NCBI RefSeq assembly: GCF_008297955.1
Contig: NZ_VTPY01000005.1
Span: forward strand, 434,001-498,000
Length of the DNA stretch: 64,000 nucleotides
Direction: 5' to 3'
DNA from: Billgrantia pellis
GTDB lineage: Bacteria; Pseudomonadota; Gammaproteobacteria; Pseudomonadales; Halomonadaceae
Made by a program: the position numbers and the translations under genes. Each line of letters opens with the position of its first letter. The first letter of the stretch is position 1. Positions 42,244 through 54,814 of the stretch are shown here, piece after piece. Under the pieces are notes generated by a model. It did not search any database. It saw only the letters and a list, made by a program, of their open reading frames with translations, and was not told the DNA's origin.

Positions 42244-44930
42244 GCTTCGGCATGCCAGTCGATGAGCCGCTCAATGGCCTGGAACAGGTCGTCGATCAGT
42301 GTATCGACCCCTTCCAGGCCTCGCGAACGCAGGCGCGTCTCCAGCGTCTCCGCCACCAGGGCCAGCTGGGGTGCGCCGCAGTAGCGGCAGGCGCCATTGA
42401 GTGCGTGTACGGCGTCGAGTAGGGCCTCGACGTCCTCCGTTGCCAGCGCGGCTTGAAGCTCGGCCATGCTGGCCGGCAGCGAGGCGACGAGCTCGCCGAG
42501 CAGTTCGCGTGCCAGCCCCTCGTTGCCATTCGCCAAGCGGGTGCCGAGCTGCATGTCCACCGCCGCGAGTTCGGAGGTCTGTTCGAGTTCCGCAGGTGGG
42601 GCCAAGGGCTCGGCTGGGACGAAGGGGAACATAGCCGGGCTCGTGGCTGGCGCCGCCATGGGTAGGTGATGTTGCAGGATGGCCTCCAGCTGATGGGAAT
42701 CCACGGGCTTGACCAGTACTTCTTGCAGGCCGGCTTCAAGCAGCGATTGGCGCTCATTGTCGAGAGCATGGGCCGTGACGGCGATGATCGGGCAATTCAA
42801 CCAGCCACCGCCCAGGCTGCGCAGGGCTTGCGTCGTCTCTACGCCATCCATGCCGGGCATGCGAATATCCATTAGCACCAGGTGGAAGACCTCGCTCTCG
42901 GCCAGCGCCAGGGCCTCCTCGCCGCTGCCGGCCTCGACGATCTCCAGCTTGGGCCTGTCGAGCAGTTCACGCAGCAGGCGACGATTGATGGAGTTGTCGT
43001 CGACCACCAGCAGGCGCAACTGACCGGGTGGCAGCGCGGGCGGTTGCCTCAGCGTTATTCTCTGCCGGCGCAAGGCATCGGACAGCGCCTGGCGCGACAC
43101 CGGCTTGCACAGTATCTCGCAGGTGGACGGGAGCTTGAGATCCGGTAGTTCCAGCGGTGTGACGTTGGCCAGTAACAGCATGGGGCAGGGGCCCCGATCT
43201 AGCCGGGTTTGCCATTCGGCCAGCACTGCCTCGTTCAGTTCCATGGGGAGCGCGGCGATCATCAGGGCGGGAGGCGTTCCGGTGACTTCCGGCGACGCCA
43301 TCTCCTCGACTTGCGCCCCCCAGCGCTCCAGCAGGTGACGCAGCGCGTAGCGGGTCGGAGCATGCGGTTCAACGAGCATCACGCGGTCGCCGTCGAGGAT
43401 GCGCTCGGGCAGTGCTTCACTAGGGCCGGCCACGTCCAGGGGCAGCGTGAAGGCAAAGGTCGAGCCCTGAGAGGGCTCGCTCTCCACGGTGATTTGCCCC
43501 CCCATCTGCTCTACCAACTGGCGACTGATCGCCAGGCCCAGCCCGGAGCCGCCATATTGGCGCGAGTGGCCAGCACTGGCTTGGCGAAAAGCCTGAAACA
43601 GATCGTGTTGTTCCTGGGGAGTGAGACCGATGCCGGTATCGCTGATGCTGATGCGCAGCATTACCCGTCCTTGGCCGCAGTGCTCCTCGACCATGACCCG
43701 CACGATGACCTCTCCCTGTTCGGTGAACTTCAGGGCGTTGTGCACCAGGTTGGTCAGTACCTGGCGTATGCGCAGCGGATCGCCGCGCAATGGGGCCGGT
43801 ACGTCGTCATAGACCAGGCCCAGCAGGTGCAACCTTTTCTGGTGCGCCAGCGGGGCTTGCAATCCCAGCGCCTCGTCGACCAGCGTGACCATGTCCAGCT
43901 CGGCCCGATCGAGCTCGAGCCTGCCGGCCTCGATGCGCGAGAAATCGAGGACGTCGTTGACCAGAGCGAGCAGGTTGTCGCAGGCGATCTGCACCTGATC
44001 GAGCCATTCGCGCTGACGTGGATCCAACCGCGAACGTCCCAGCAAGCGACAGAAGCCGACGATGCCGTTTAGCGGCGTACGAATTTCATGGCTCATGCTG
44101 GCGAGGAATTCCGATTTCACTCGGTTCGCCTCGAGCGCGCGCCGATGGGCAAGGTCAAGTTCGATATTCTTGATCTCGATCGTTTCCATCGACTCCTGAA
44201 GGTCGACGGTAGTCTGTTCGATCTGGCGCTGCATGTTCTCGTGAGATTGTTCCAATTCGTCGCCCAGCGCATTGACGTACCGGGCCAGGCGGCGCAGCTC
44301 CGGCGCCCCGACTTCGGGGAGCCGGGCGTGAAGATCGCCGCTGCGCAATCGTCGCAGGATCTCGGCGGCATCATTCAGGCTGGCATCCAGACGCCGGCCG
44401 AGCGTGGACGCCAGGACGAACAGCAGCAGGCCGAGGATCAGCAGGCCCAGCCCGGCAGTGGCGAGGCGGCGATAGAAATCGAGGGTAAGGGCACGACTAT
44501 CGACATCGAGTTCGAGCCAGGCGCGCTGCGCCACCCTGCCATCGGCTTCGCGCGGCACCAGCGGTACCAATAGCCGCCAGAGATCGCCGCTGGTATCCAG
44601 TTGGGTTTCCCGTGGGGGTGTCGTGGCCACCTGGGCACGCGTGCGTCCGAGCTCAAGGACGGTGGCGCCGGCATCGGTATAAAGGCCGACACCGCGTGTT
44701 TCCTCGATTTCCAATAGTTGCCGAGCCACTGAATCGAGGCGGCTTCGGTCATCGTCGAGCACCGCGCGGGCGAGTTCCGGCCCCTGCAGCTCGGCGGCGG
44801 TGACGAGCCGTTCGCTCAGCGCCGACCTGCGCCATTCGGTATCCTGATGCAGCATGAATACCGCCACGACTAGCAGCACCAGCAGGGGGAGACACAATAT
44901 CCAGAGTGTCAGGCGGTTTCCGAGTGACAT
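42177..44930 (-). CDS. Hybrid sensor histidine kinase, GacS/BarA-type
   Basis: A 917-residue tripartite kinase. A short cytoplasmic N-terminus and first membrane helix lie at about 8-28, a periplasmic sensor to about 150, and a second helix near 155-175, followed by a HAMP domain. The dimerisation domain has H281 in SHEIRTPLNG. The ATPase domain has NLVHNALKF, DTGIGL and GSGLGLAI. A receiver domain near 690-800 shows LLVVDDNS, LMDIRMPG and a C-terminal VKP. An Hpt domain ends with HALNGACRYCG. This layout is that of BarA/GacS, which feed UvrY/GacA. ATG 44930 was chosen; the open frame upstream is not membrane-like. Confidence 0.88.
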   Translation of the reverse strand: MSLGNRLTLWILCLPLLVLLVVAVFMLHQDTEWRRSALSERLVTAAELQGPELARAVLDDDRSRLDSVARQLLEIEETRGVGLYTDAGATVLELGRTRAQVATTPPRETQLDTSGDLWRLLVPLVPREADGRVAQRAWLELDVDSRALTLDFYRRLATAGLGLLILGLLLFVLASTLGRRLDASLNDAAEILRRLRSGDLHARLPEVGAPELRRLARYVNALGDELEQSHENMQRQIEQTTVDLQESMETIEIKNIELDLAHRRALEANRVKSEFLASMSHEIRTPLNGIVGFCRLLGRSRLDPRQREWLDQVQIACDNLLALVNDVLDFSRIEAGRLELDRAELDMVTLVDEALGLQAPLAHQKRLHLLGLVYDDVPAPLRGDPLRIRQVLTNLVHNALKFTEQGEVIVRVMVEEHCGQGRVMLRISISDTGIGLTPQEQHDLFQAFRQASAGHSRQYGGSGLGLAISRQLVEQMGGQITVESEPSQGSTFAFTLPLDVAGPSEALPERILDGDRVMLVEPHAPTRYALRHLLERWGAQVEEMASPEVTGTPPALMIAALPMELNEAVLAEWQTRLDRGPCPMLLLANVTPLELPDLKLPSTCEILCKPVSRQALSDALRRQRITLRQPPALPPGQLRLLVVDDNSINRRLLRELLDRPKLEIVEAGSGEEALALAESEVFHLVLMDIRMPGMDGVETTQALRSLGGGWLNCPIIAVTAHALDNERQSLLEAGLQEVLVKPVDSHQLEAILQHHLPMAAPATSPAMFPFVPAEPLAPPAELEQTSELAAVDMQLGTRLANGNEGLARELLGELVASLPASMAELQAALATEDVEALLDAVHALNGACRYCGAPQLALVAETLETRLRSRGLEGVDTLIDDLFQAIERLIDWHAEAQEAPSSTTMASASSASSLKDK

Positions 44931-45010
44931 CGGGGATCCCTTGTTCCATCCAGTCCGTGCCAGTATGCCACACCCGGCCGGGATGCCTGTCCAGTGGGTG
45001 GCGGCACGGA

Positions 45011-45016
45011 TATAAT
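45011..45016 (+). promoter_or_regulatory. -10 element candidate for cysM
   Basis: A perfect TATAAT lies 31 bases upstream of the cysM ATG. TGTCCA at 44988-44993, 17 bases before, is a weak -35. The gap lies between the divergent kinase gene and cysM. Confidence 0.55.
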
Positions 45017-45047
45017 GAGTAAAAGACGTTACCCTAAGGACGGTTGC

Positions 45048-45944
45048 ATGCAATTTCCCACCATCGAGGACGTCATCGGCCATACGCCTCTGGTCAGGCT
45101 CAAGCGTATCGCGGCAGGGCGCAACAACACCTTGCTTGCCAAGCTCGAAGGGAACAACCCGGCTGGCTCGGTCAAGGATCGCCCGGCGCTATCGATGCTG
45201 GAGCAGGCCGAGGCGCGCGGCGAGATCCAGCCCGGTGACACTCTGATCGAGGCCACGTCGGGCAATACCGGCATTGCCCTGGCAATGGCCGCGACCATCA
45301 AGGGCTACCGCATGATCTTGATCATGCCGGAAAATGCCTCCAGCGAGCGCAAGCAGGCCATGGCGGCCTTTGGCGCTAAGCTGATGACCGTCAGCAAGGA
45401 AGGCGGCATGGAGGAAGCGCGCGATCTTGCCGAGACGATGATCGCACGCGGTGAAGGCAAGCCGCTCAATCAGTTTGCCAACCCCGACAATCCGCTGGCC
45501 CATTTCCGAGGCACGGGACCCGAGATATGGGAGCAGACCCAGGGTACCGTCACGCACTTCATCAGCTCCATGGGGACCACGGGAACCATCATGGGCGTCT
45601 CGGCGTATCTCAAGGAGCGCAACCCGGAAGTGCAGATCGTCGGTCTGCAGCCGCAGGATGGAGCCAGTATCGCCGGCATTCGCCGCTGGCCGAAGGAATA
45701 CCTGCCAAGCATCTTCGATGCCCGCCGGGTCGACCGAGTTCTTGATATCGGCCAGCGCGAAGCCGAGGAGCATATGCGCCGCTTGGCCCGCGAAGAGGGG
45801 ATTCTTGCCGGCGTGTCATCCGGGGGCGCCTTGGCCGGCGCGCTACGCGTGGCCGAGGAAGTCGAGAACGCGGTCATCGTCTTCATCGTCTGCGACCGTG
45901 GCGACCGCTATCTCTCCACCGGGCTGTTCGCCCCGGAGGCCTGA
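45048..45944 (+). CDS. cysM: Cysteine synthase B (O-acetylserine sulfhydrylase)
   Basis: A 298-residue fold-type II PLP enzyme. The PLP lysine is in NNPAGSVKDRPA, and ATSGNTGIALA is the substrate loop. SSMGTTGTIMGV binds the PLP phosphate; the C-terminal part has GVSSGGALAGAL. KRWPKEYLPSIFD is characteristic of CysM rather than CysK, and lets it use thiosulfate as well as sulfide. ATG 45048 follows AAGGA by eight bases and suits the family length. Confidence 0.93.
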   Translation: MQFPTIEDVIGHTPLVRLKRIAAGRNNTLLAKLEGNNPAGSVKDRPALSMLEQAEARGEIQPGDTLIEATSGNTGIALAMAATIKGYRMILIMPENASSERKQAMAAFGAKLMTVSKEGGMEEARDLAETMIARGEGKPLNQFANPDNPLAHFRGTGPEIWEQTQGTVTHFISSMGTTGTIMGVSAYLKERNPEVQIVGLQPQDGASIAGIRRWPKEYLPSIFDARRVDRVLDIGQREAEEHMRRLAREEGILAGVSSGGALAGALRVAEEVENAVIVFIVCDRGDRYLSTGLFAPEA

Positions 45945-45952
45945 GGGTGGCA

Positions 45953-47368
45953 ATGCTTGGCAAGCGTCGCCCGGCGCGTCCGCGTTCCGGTACCTCCGGC
46001 CTGCAGAAGGCACGCTCGGAGGCGCCGCGCGGCCAGGCGCGCATGGACCATGAGTCCGAGGTCACGATCGAGCGCCTGGCCCATGATGGGCGCGGCGTGG
46101 CGCGCACCTCCGAGGGCAAGGCGCTGTTCGTCGACGGGGCGCTGCCCGGCGAACGAGTCGACGTCGCCGTGCACCGCACACGCAAGCGCTTCGACGAGGC
46201 CCACGTCCGCAGGCTGCTCGAACCGTCCACCGAGCGGGCCGCTCCCCCCTGTGTCCACTATGGACAGTGCGGCGGCTGTGATCTGCAGCATTTGTCCGTT
46301 GCCGCCCAGCGCGAGCACAAGCGGGCAGTGTTGGCCGACCTGCTGGCGCGCGAAGGCGTCGAGCTCGGCGGCGAACCGCAATTGCTGGCCGGCGACCCGT
46401 TCGGCTATCGACGCCGTGCCCGGCTGGGAGTGAAGGTGGATGCCGAGGGAAGGCGGCATCTTGGTTTCCGTGCCCGGCATGCCAATCGCCTGATCGACGT
46501 CGAGTCCTGTCCGGTGCTGGTGCCGGCGCTCTCCACGCTGCTCGGCCCCTTGCATGCTCAATTGGCGCAACTGGAAGCCCCTCGCTTGATCGGTCACCTG
46601 GAACTGGTGGCGGCAGACACGGCCACCGTGGTGGTCGTGCGTCAGTTGCGGGCGAACGCGGCCGACCGTCAGCGCTGGCTGACCTTCGCTGAGACCTACG
46701 ATGTCGCCGTGGCCTGGCGGGTGGGGCGTGAGTCGCCCACGCTTGAATGGTTGGGCGAAGCGCCGGTACTGTCCTATCGGCTGTCCCGCGGAGAAAACGA
46801 TCTCGAGCTGGTGTTCGCTCCGGGGGATTTCCTGCAGGTCAACGAAGCGGTGAATCGCCAGCTGGTGGCTGCGGCGCGGGAATGGCTTGCCCCGCAGCCG
46901 GGGGAGCGGGTGCTCGACCTATTTGCTGGCATCGGCAACTTCAGCCTGCCGCTGGCGGCCGACGGCGCTCGCGTCACGGCGGTGGAGGGCAATCCCGACA
47001 TGGTGGCGCGCTTGGCGAGCAACGCAAGGTGCAACGGCCTTCCCGTCGAGGCCTTGCAAGCCGATCTCAATGACAAAGCCCGGATCACTGCCCTGCTGGA
47101 ACGTCTGGCTCCCACGGCCCTGGTGCTCGATCCGCCCCGCGACGGAGCCGATGCGGTTTGCCGGGCATTGATCGAACGTCCCGTGCCGCGTCTGGTCTAC
47201 ATCGCCTGTGACCCGGCCACGCTGGCCCGCGATACGGCACGACTCGTGCATGGTGGTTATCGCATCGCCCGGGCCGCGGTGGCCGACATGTTCGTGCACA
47301 CCTCACACCTGGAATCCATTCTGCTGCTCGAACATGGTGCATGGCAGCCGCCATCGCAAGGAGCCTAG
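45953..47368 (+). CDS. rlmD: 23S rRNA (uracil-1939-C5)-methyltransferase RlmD
   Basis: A 471-residue SAM-dependent methyltransferase. A TRAM domain (residues about 35-90, IERLAHDGRGVARTSEGK) is followed by Fe-S cysteines in PPCVHYGQCGGCDLQH and VESCPVL. The SAM site is ERVLDLFAGIGNFSLPLA. DPPRDGAD and YIACDPATLARD carry the catalytic cysteine. It methylates U1939 of 23S rRNA. It lies between cysM and relA, as in many gammaproteobacteria. ATG 45953 was chosen over GTG 45947. Confidence 0.94.
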   Translation: MLGKRRPARPRSGTSGLQKARSEAPRGQARMDHESEVTIERLAHDGRGVARTSEGKALFVDGALPGERVDVAVHRTRKRFDEAHVRRLLEPSTERAAPPCVHYGQCGGCDLQHLSVAAQREHKRAVLADLLAREGVELGGEPQLLAGDPFGYRRRARLGVKVDAEGRRHLGFRARHANRLIDVESCPVLVPALSTLLGPLHAQLAQLEAPRLIGHLELVAADTATVVVVRQLRANAADRQRWLTFAETYDVAVAWRVGRESPTLEWLGEAPVLSYRLSRGENDLELVFAPGDFLQVNEAVNRQLVAAAREWLAPQPGERVLDLFAGIGNFSLPLAADGARVTAVEGNPDMVARLASNARCNGLPVEALQADLNDKARITALLERLAPTALVLDPPRDGADAVCRALIERPVPRLVYIACDPATLARDTARLVHGGYRIARAAVADMFVHTSHLESILLLEHGAWQPPSQGA

Positions 47369-47372
47369 AAAG

Positions 47373-49645
<2,273 letters not shown>

Positions 49646-49649
<4 letters not shown>

Positions 49650-50536
49650 GCGAGATTCGCCACGGCACGATTCGTCACGACATCGATGACCTGCTCACGC
49701 TAATGGCCGTACTGCGAGATTCCGACCAGGGCTGTCCGTGGGACCTCGAGCAGGACTGGGACAGCATCGTGCCGCATACCCTGGAGGAGGCCTACGAGGT
49801 GGCGGATGTCATCGAGCGGCGTGCCTGGGACGAACTGCCCGGCGAGCTCGGCGATCTGCTGTTCCAGGTGATCTACTACAGCCAATTCGCGCAGGAAGAA
49901 GCCCGCTTCGACTTCCGCGACGTGGTGCACACCCTGACCGACAAGATGGTGCGCCGCCACCCGCACGTCTTTCCCGACGGCACCCTGGCTTCGCGCCGCC
50001 CACCCGGCGTCAGTGCCGAGCAGGTCGAGACCCGTCAGGTCCATAGCCGCTGGGAGTCGCTCAAGGCCGCGGAGCGTGCCGAGCGCATCGACGATGCAAC
50101 GACGCTCTCGGTTCTCGACGACGTGCCGCGCACCCTGCCGGCGCTATCGCGTGCCGCCAAGCTCTCCAAGCGTGCCGCCCGGGTCGGCTTCGACTGGCCC
50201 GATACCCATGGGGTGATTGCCAAGATTCGCGAGGAGCTCGATGAGGTCGAGCAGGCCCTGGAGGAGGGGAACCGGATGCATGCCAGCGAGGAAGTTGGCG
50301 ACCTGCTGTTCGCGGTGACCAACCTGGCGCGCACCCTCAAGGCCGATCCCGAGCGGTGTCTGCGCGATACCAACGCCAAGTTCGAGCGACGCTTTCGCTA
50401 TGTCGAGACAGCGCTGGCCAAGCGCGGCATGACGCCGGGCGACGCCGACCTGGACACCATGGAACGGTACTGGCAGGAAGCCAAGCGCCTCGAGATTCCA
50501 TTTTCCGAATCGTCTTCTGGAGGAGATCGGCCATGA
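49646..50536 (+). CDS. mazG: Nucleoside triphosphate pyrophosphohydrolase MazG
   Basis: A 296-residue tandem-domain NTP pyrophosphohydrolase. The first domain has DQGCPWDLEQDWDSIVPHTL and EEAYEVADVI with the ExxE...D ligand set (ELGDLLFQV). The second domain repeats it (EELDEVEQALEEGNR, EEVGDLLFAVTNLAR). E. coli MazG lowers ppGpp-related nucleotide pools and cleans dNTPs. It follows relA directly with ATGA overlap, and overlaps ppc the same way. Confidence 0.94.
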
Positions 50537-53181
50537 GCGGCGATCTGCATGAATCCCTGCGCGACAACGTACGCATCCTGGGCGATAGCCTGGGCCGCAC
50601 CATTGCCGATGACCTGGGCCAAGGCTTCGTCGATCGCATCGAGACCATTCGCGGACTGGCCAAGAGCGGCCGGCAGGGAGACGTGCAGAGCAGTCGCGAA
50701 CTGATCGATTACCTGCGCAAGTTGCCCGACTGCGATCTGCTGCCGGTGACGCGTGCCTTCAACCAGTTCCTCAATCTGGCCAACATCGCCGAACAGCACT
50801 ACCGGGCACGCTTCCGCCGCGTCGAGGACTACAAGCCCGGCTCGCAGCCGGTACTCTCCGATTTGTTGATGCGTGCCCGCGACGCCGGGCACCCACCGCG
50901 CAAGCTGGTCGAGAGCCTGGCGAGCATGCGCGTCGAGCTGGTACTGACCGCACACCCCACGGAGGTTATCCGTCGTACCCTGATCCAGAAGTACGATGCC
51001 ATCGACGAATGCCTGACCGTCATCGAATCCTCGATCGACTATCCCGAGCGAGCCAGTCGTGCTCGCGGCCGTCTCGAGGAGTTGATCAGCCAGGCTTGGC
51101 ATACCGACGAGATCCGCCACGAGCGGCCCACGCCGGTGGATGAGGCGAAGTGGGGCTTCGCCGTGATCGAGAACTCGCTGTGGCAGGCGGTGCCGGCGTT
51201 CCATCGCGACCTCGACAGCCTGCTGCTGGAATCCGCCGGTGAGCGCCTGCCGCTCGACGCGGCACCGATCGTCTTCGCCTCGTGGATGGGCGGCGACCGT
51301 GACGGCAACCCCAACGTCACCTCGCGGGTTACGCGCGAAGTGCTGCTGCTGGGGCGATGGATGGCGGCGGATCTCTACCTGCGCGACCTGGAGCAGCTCA
51401 AGGCCGAACTCTCCATGTGGAAGTGCAACAGTGCGTTGCGCGCCGAGGTGGGTAACGTGGCCGAGCCCTATCGTGAATTGCTCAAGCGCCTAGTGCAGCG
51501 GGTCGAGGCGACGCGTGATTGGGCCAAGGCCCAGCTCGACGGTCGCAGCTTCGAAGGTGGCCCGATCATCGAGAACAGCGACCAGCTCTACGCGCCGCTG
51601 CTGACCTGTTATCGCTCGCTGTGCGACGTCGGCCTCGATACCATCGCCAACGGCGCGCTGCTCGATACGCTGCGCCGCGTGGCGGTCTTCGGCGTGACCC
51701 TGACCAAGCTCGATATTCGCCAGGAGGCGAGCCGTCATGCGTTGGTCATGGAGGAACTGACCGATGCGCTCGGTCTCGGCCACTACCGCGACTGGAGCGA
51801 GGAGCAGCGACAAGCCTTCCTGCTGTCGGAACTCGAATCGCGCCGCCCGCTGATTCCGCGGCGCTGGGACTGTTCCGCCGAAACCCGTGAGGTGCTCGAT
51901 ACCTTCTTGGTCATCGCCAACGAGCAGTCCGAGGCGCTGGGTACCTACATCATCTCCATGGCGGCCCAGCCCTCCGACGTCTTGACCGTGGCCCTGCTGA
52001 TGAAAGAGGTGGGCGGCGTCGTGTCGCTGCCCATCGCGCCGCTGTTCGAGACCCTGGACGACCTCAATCGGGCAGGCGACGTCATTGATCGGCTGCTGGC
52101 GCTGCCGGGCTACCGGGCACTGGCTGGCGAGCGTCAGGAGGTGATGATCGGTTACTCGGATTCGGCCAAGGACGCCGGCCAGCTGGCGGCAGCCTGGGCG
52201 CAGTACCGAGCTCAGGAGCGCCTGGTGGAGGTGTGCCGCCGACATGGCGTGGCCCTGACCCTGTTTCACGGTCGCGGCGGTGCGGTCGGTCGAGGTGGTG
52301 GCCCGGCCTATGCCGCGATCCTGTCGCAGCCTCCGGGCTCGGTGAACGGCAGCTTGCGCGTTACCGAGCAGGGCGAGATGATCCGCTTCAAGTTCGGTCA
52401 GCCCGACATTGCGCTGCGCTCGATGGAGATCTATGCTTGCGCCGTACTCGAGGCGACGCTATTGCCGCCTCCCTCTCCCGAACCCCGCTGGCGCGAGGAA
52501 ATGGATCGTCTGGCTGAGATCGCCCACCACAGCTATGTGGGCGTGGTCCGTGAGGATCCCGATTTCGTGCCCTATTTCCGGGCGGTGACGCCCGAAGGCG
52601 TGCTGGGGCACCTGCCGCTCGGTTCGCGCCCCACCAAGCGCCGCCAGGATGGTGGCGTGGAGACGTTGCGGGCAATTCCGTGGATCTTCGCCTGGACCCA
52701 GATACGTCTCATGCTGCCGGCCTGGCTGGGCAGCGGTGAAGCCTTCTCGACTCGCATCGAGGAGGAAGGGGGACTGGAGGTGCTGCGTGAGATGCGCGAC
52801 CGCTGGCCCTTCTTCGGCACCTATCTGGACATGCTGGAGATGCTGTTGGCCAAGGCCGACGTAGGCATCGCCTCCTACTACGAGCAGCGCCTGGTCGACG
52901 AACCGGCACTCAAGGAGCTTGGCGCCCAATTGCGGCAGCGTTTCACCCGGCTGCAGTCAGTGCTGTTGACCCTCCTCGACCAGTCGCAGCTGCTGGAGCA
53001 GACGCCGCTGATTCATCAGGCCATCGAGGTTCGCAACCCTTACATCGATCCATTGCACGGTCTGCAGGCCGAGCTGCTGCAACGCAACCGCGATGCCGAC
53101 GGGGCCATCAGCGGCGAACTCTCACGTGCGCTGATGGTGACCATGGCCGGTATCGCGGCAGGCTTGCGCAATACCGGCTGA
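50533..53181 (+). CDS. ppc: Phosphoenolpyruvate carboxylase
   Basis: An 882-residue enzyme, near E. coli Ppc (883). It carboxylates phosphoenolpyruvate to oxaloacetate. Active-site signatures are LTAHPTEVIRRTLI near 138, WMGGDRDGNPNVTSRVT near 255, IGYSDSAKDAG, FHGRGGAVGRGGGP, and RAIPWIFAWTQ. The C-terminus ends RNTG, the usual family ending. ATG 50533 overlaps the mazG stop. Confidence 0.96.
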   Translation: MSGDLHESLRDNVRILGDSLGRTIADDLGQGFVDRIETIRGLAKSGRQGDVQSSRELIDYLRKLPDCDLLPVTRAFNQFLNLANIAEQHYRARFRRVEDYKPGSQPVLSDLLMRARDAGHPPRKLVESLASMRVELVLTAHPTEVIRRTLIQKYDAIDECLTVIESSIDYPERASRARGRLEELISQAWHTDEIRHERPTPVDEAKWGFAVIENSLWQAVPAFHRDLDSLLLESAGERLPLDAAPIVFASWMGGDRDGNPNVTSRVTREVLLLGRWMAADLYLRDLEQLKAELSMWKCNSALRAEVGNVAEPYRELLKRLVQRVEATRDWAKAQLDGRSFEGGPIIENSDQLYAPLLTCYRSLCDVGLDTIANGALLDTLRRVAVFGVTLTKLDIRQEASRHALVMEELTDALGLGHYRDWSEEQRQAFLLSELESRRPLIPRRWDCSAETREVLDTFLVIANEQSEALGTYIISMAAQPSDVLTVALLMKEVGGVVSLPIAPLFETLDDLNRAGDVIDRLLALPGYRALAGERQEVMIGYSDSAKDAGQLAAAWAQYRAQERLVEVCRRHGVALTLFHGRGGAVGRGGGPAYAAILSQPPGSVNGSLRVTEQGEMIRFKFGQPDIALRSMEIYACAVLEATLLPPPSPEPRWREEMDRLAEIAHHSYVGVVREDPDFVPYFRAVTPEGVLGHLPLGSRPTKRRQDGGVETLRAIPWIFAWTQIRLMLPAWLGSGEAFSTRIEEEGGLEVLREMRDRWPFFGTYLDMLEMLLAKADVGIASYYEQRLVDEPALKELGAQLRQRFTRLQSVLLTLLDQSQLLEQTPLIHQAIEVRNPYIDPLHGLQAELLQRNRDADGAISGELSRALMVTMAGIAAGLRNTG

Positions 53182-53264
53182 AAAGTGACTGCGCACGGCC
53201 ATGTTTTTCGCCTCGTCCGGCCATCGCTCAAAGGCTTTTCCCGCGTAGCGACACCCAACAGGAA

Positions 53265-53285
53265 CGCCCCGGCTTGGCCGGGGCG
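53265..53285. terminator. Hairpin between convergent ppc and peroxiredoxin genes
   Basis: A perfect 9-bp stem CGCCCCGGC / GCCGGGGCG with a TTG loop, 84 bases after ppc and 33 bases beyond the peroxiredoxin stop. No T run, but its place between convergent stops supports a bidirectional terminator. Confidence 0.6.
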
Positions 53286-53317
53286 CGATTCACGAGCCAT
53301 GCCAGCGTAAGCGAGGC

Positions 53318-53977
53318 TTACTGGGGCTGCTTGACCGTACGCAGGTATGGCTTGAGCGTGGTGAAGCCCTCCGGATACTTCTTCTTCGCCTCGTCATCGC
53401 TGACCGAGGGTGGGATGATCACGTCCTCGCCGGGCTTCCAGTTCACCGGTGTGGCCACGGTATGCTTGGCGCTCAGCTGGACGGAGTCGAGCAAGCGCAG
53501 CACTTCGTTGAAATCGCGACCCGAGGTCATGGGATAGATCAGCATGGCCTTGATTCTCTTGTCCGGGCCGATCACGAACACAGAACGTACCGTGGCATTG
53601 TCGGCGGGGGTTCGGCCCTCGGCGCTGCCTGGCTCCTCGGCGGGCAGCATGTCATAGAGCTTGGCCACCTCGAGCTTGTCATCCCCGATCATCGGGTAAT
53701 TGGGGGCCGTGCCTTGGGTCTCTTCGATATCCTTGGCCCAGGCGGTATGGTTGTCGACCGGGTCAACCGACAGGCCGATGATCTTGGTGTTGCGCTTATC
53801 GAACTCGGGCTTGAGCTTGGCCATGTAGCCCAGTTCGGTGGTGCAGACCGGCGTAAAGTCCTTGGGGTGCGAGAAAAGAATGCACCAGCTGTCGCCGATC
53901 CATTCGTGAAAGCTCAGCGTACCCTGGGTGGTTTGCGCCGTGAAATCTGGCGCGATATCGCCGATTCTGAGACTCAT
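53318..53977 (-). CDS. Peroxiredoxin, 1-Cys (Prx6) type
   Basis: A 219-residue peroxiredoxin. The peroxidatic Cys lies in KDFTPVCTTELG near residue 45; no resolving Cys is seen at the Prx1/AhpC C-terminal position, and the long C-terminal extension (VNWKPGEDVIIPPS) is typical of Prx6. It reduces peroxides in the cytoplasm. ATG 53977 was chosen because GGAG is eight bases upstream of it but only two from ATG 53983. An iron-overloaded cell would benefit, but no Fur box was seen. Confidence 0.9.
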   Translation of the reverse strand: MSLRIGDIAPDFTAQTTQGTLSFHEWIGDSWCILFSHPKDFTPVCTTELGYMAKLKPEFDKRNTKIIGLSVDPVDNHTAWAKDIEETQGTAPNYPMIGDDKLEVAKLYDMLPAEEPGSAEGRTPADNATVRSVFVIGPDKRIKAMLIYPMTSGRDFNEVLRLLDSVQLSAKHTVATPVNWKPGEDVIIPPSVSDDEAKKKYPEGFTTLKPYLRTVKQPQ

Positions 53978-54157
53978 CTTCATGACTCCAGGAACAGTTC
54001 AAGGAAGCGCCGTTACGCTCTGCGTAGACGGCCGTATCAATATAGGACAATTCCCATAAGAACGCAGGGTATGAGAGATATATCAAGACAACCTTTTCGT
54101 TATATAGGTAAGCGTAAATTACATGGTGTCTTGCCGAGCCGTTAGAAAGCAAGCGAG

Positions 54158-54814
54158 CTAGAAGGGGTAGTGCAGAGAGGCGGTAATCAGATTGAGATGC
54201 GCCATGCTCGGCGCATCGATCTCTTCGAACTCCAGCCGGCTGACGAGCCGCTTGTGCTGAAGCCGGGCGCCGAAGCCATGAATGCGTGACGTACCGGTTG
54301 TGGCCACGTAACGCGGTTCGCTCTGGTTGACAGGGTCGCCTTCCCATTCGACGAAGCCGGACTTGGCGTATACGCCGAACTGGCCGAGTCGCACACCGGC
54401 CAGCAGGCTGCCTCCCACCGTCGTGGTATTGAGAAGCATCGCTTGATCGGCGTGGCGAGCGGGGACCTCGTCGCTTTCGCGATACGTCAGCTCGGCGCCC
54501 AGATCGATCTGCGGCAGGTTCTCCGGAGAGAAACCGGCGGTCAGGCGGAAGCCTGACGTATAACCGTCAGGGGTGTCGAGGTCGGCGCCTTCCACGATAA
54601 GGCCATTGTCCAGGTACATGAGATCGCTGGCGCGGATCGTGAAGGAGGGAATGTCGAAGCGGGCCAAGGCCAGTGATGACAGCCTCTCAGCCGTGGCTTC
54701 GGTAAAGGCGGGCGCTTCAACGCGATCGGGTATGGCCTGCTCCGCCCATGCCAAGGATGACATCAGCGAAAGGCCGGTCGCCACGATAAGGGTATCTGTG
54801 AGACCCGTTTTCAT
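54158..54814 (-). CDS. Small outer-membrane beta-barrel protein candidate
   Basis: A 218-residue protein with a signal peptide (LIVATGLSLMSSLAWAEQ). Alternating hydrophobic strands follow (SGFRLTAGFS, LLAGVRLGQFGVYAKSGF, HGFGARLQHKRLVSRLEFEE), and the last residue is Phe (ITASLHYPF), the outer-membrane barrel signal. The family is not recognised; an eight-stranded OmpA/OmpW-like barrel is possible. ATG 54826 is an alternative start. Confidence 0.6.
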   Translation of the reverse strand: MKTGLTDTLIVATGLSLMSSLAWAEQAIPDRVEAPAFTEATAERLSSLALARFDIPSFTIRASDLMYLDNGLIVEGADLDTPDGYTSGFRLTAGFSPENLPQIDLGAELTYRESDEVPARHADQAMLLNTTTVGGSLLAGVRLGQFGVYAKSGFVEWEGDPVNQSEPRYVATTGTSRIHGFGARLQHKRLVSRLEFEEIDAPSMAHLNLITASLHYPF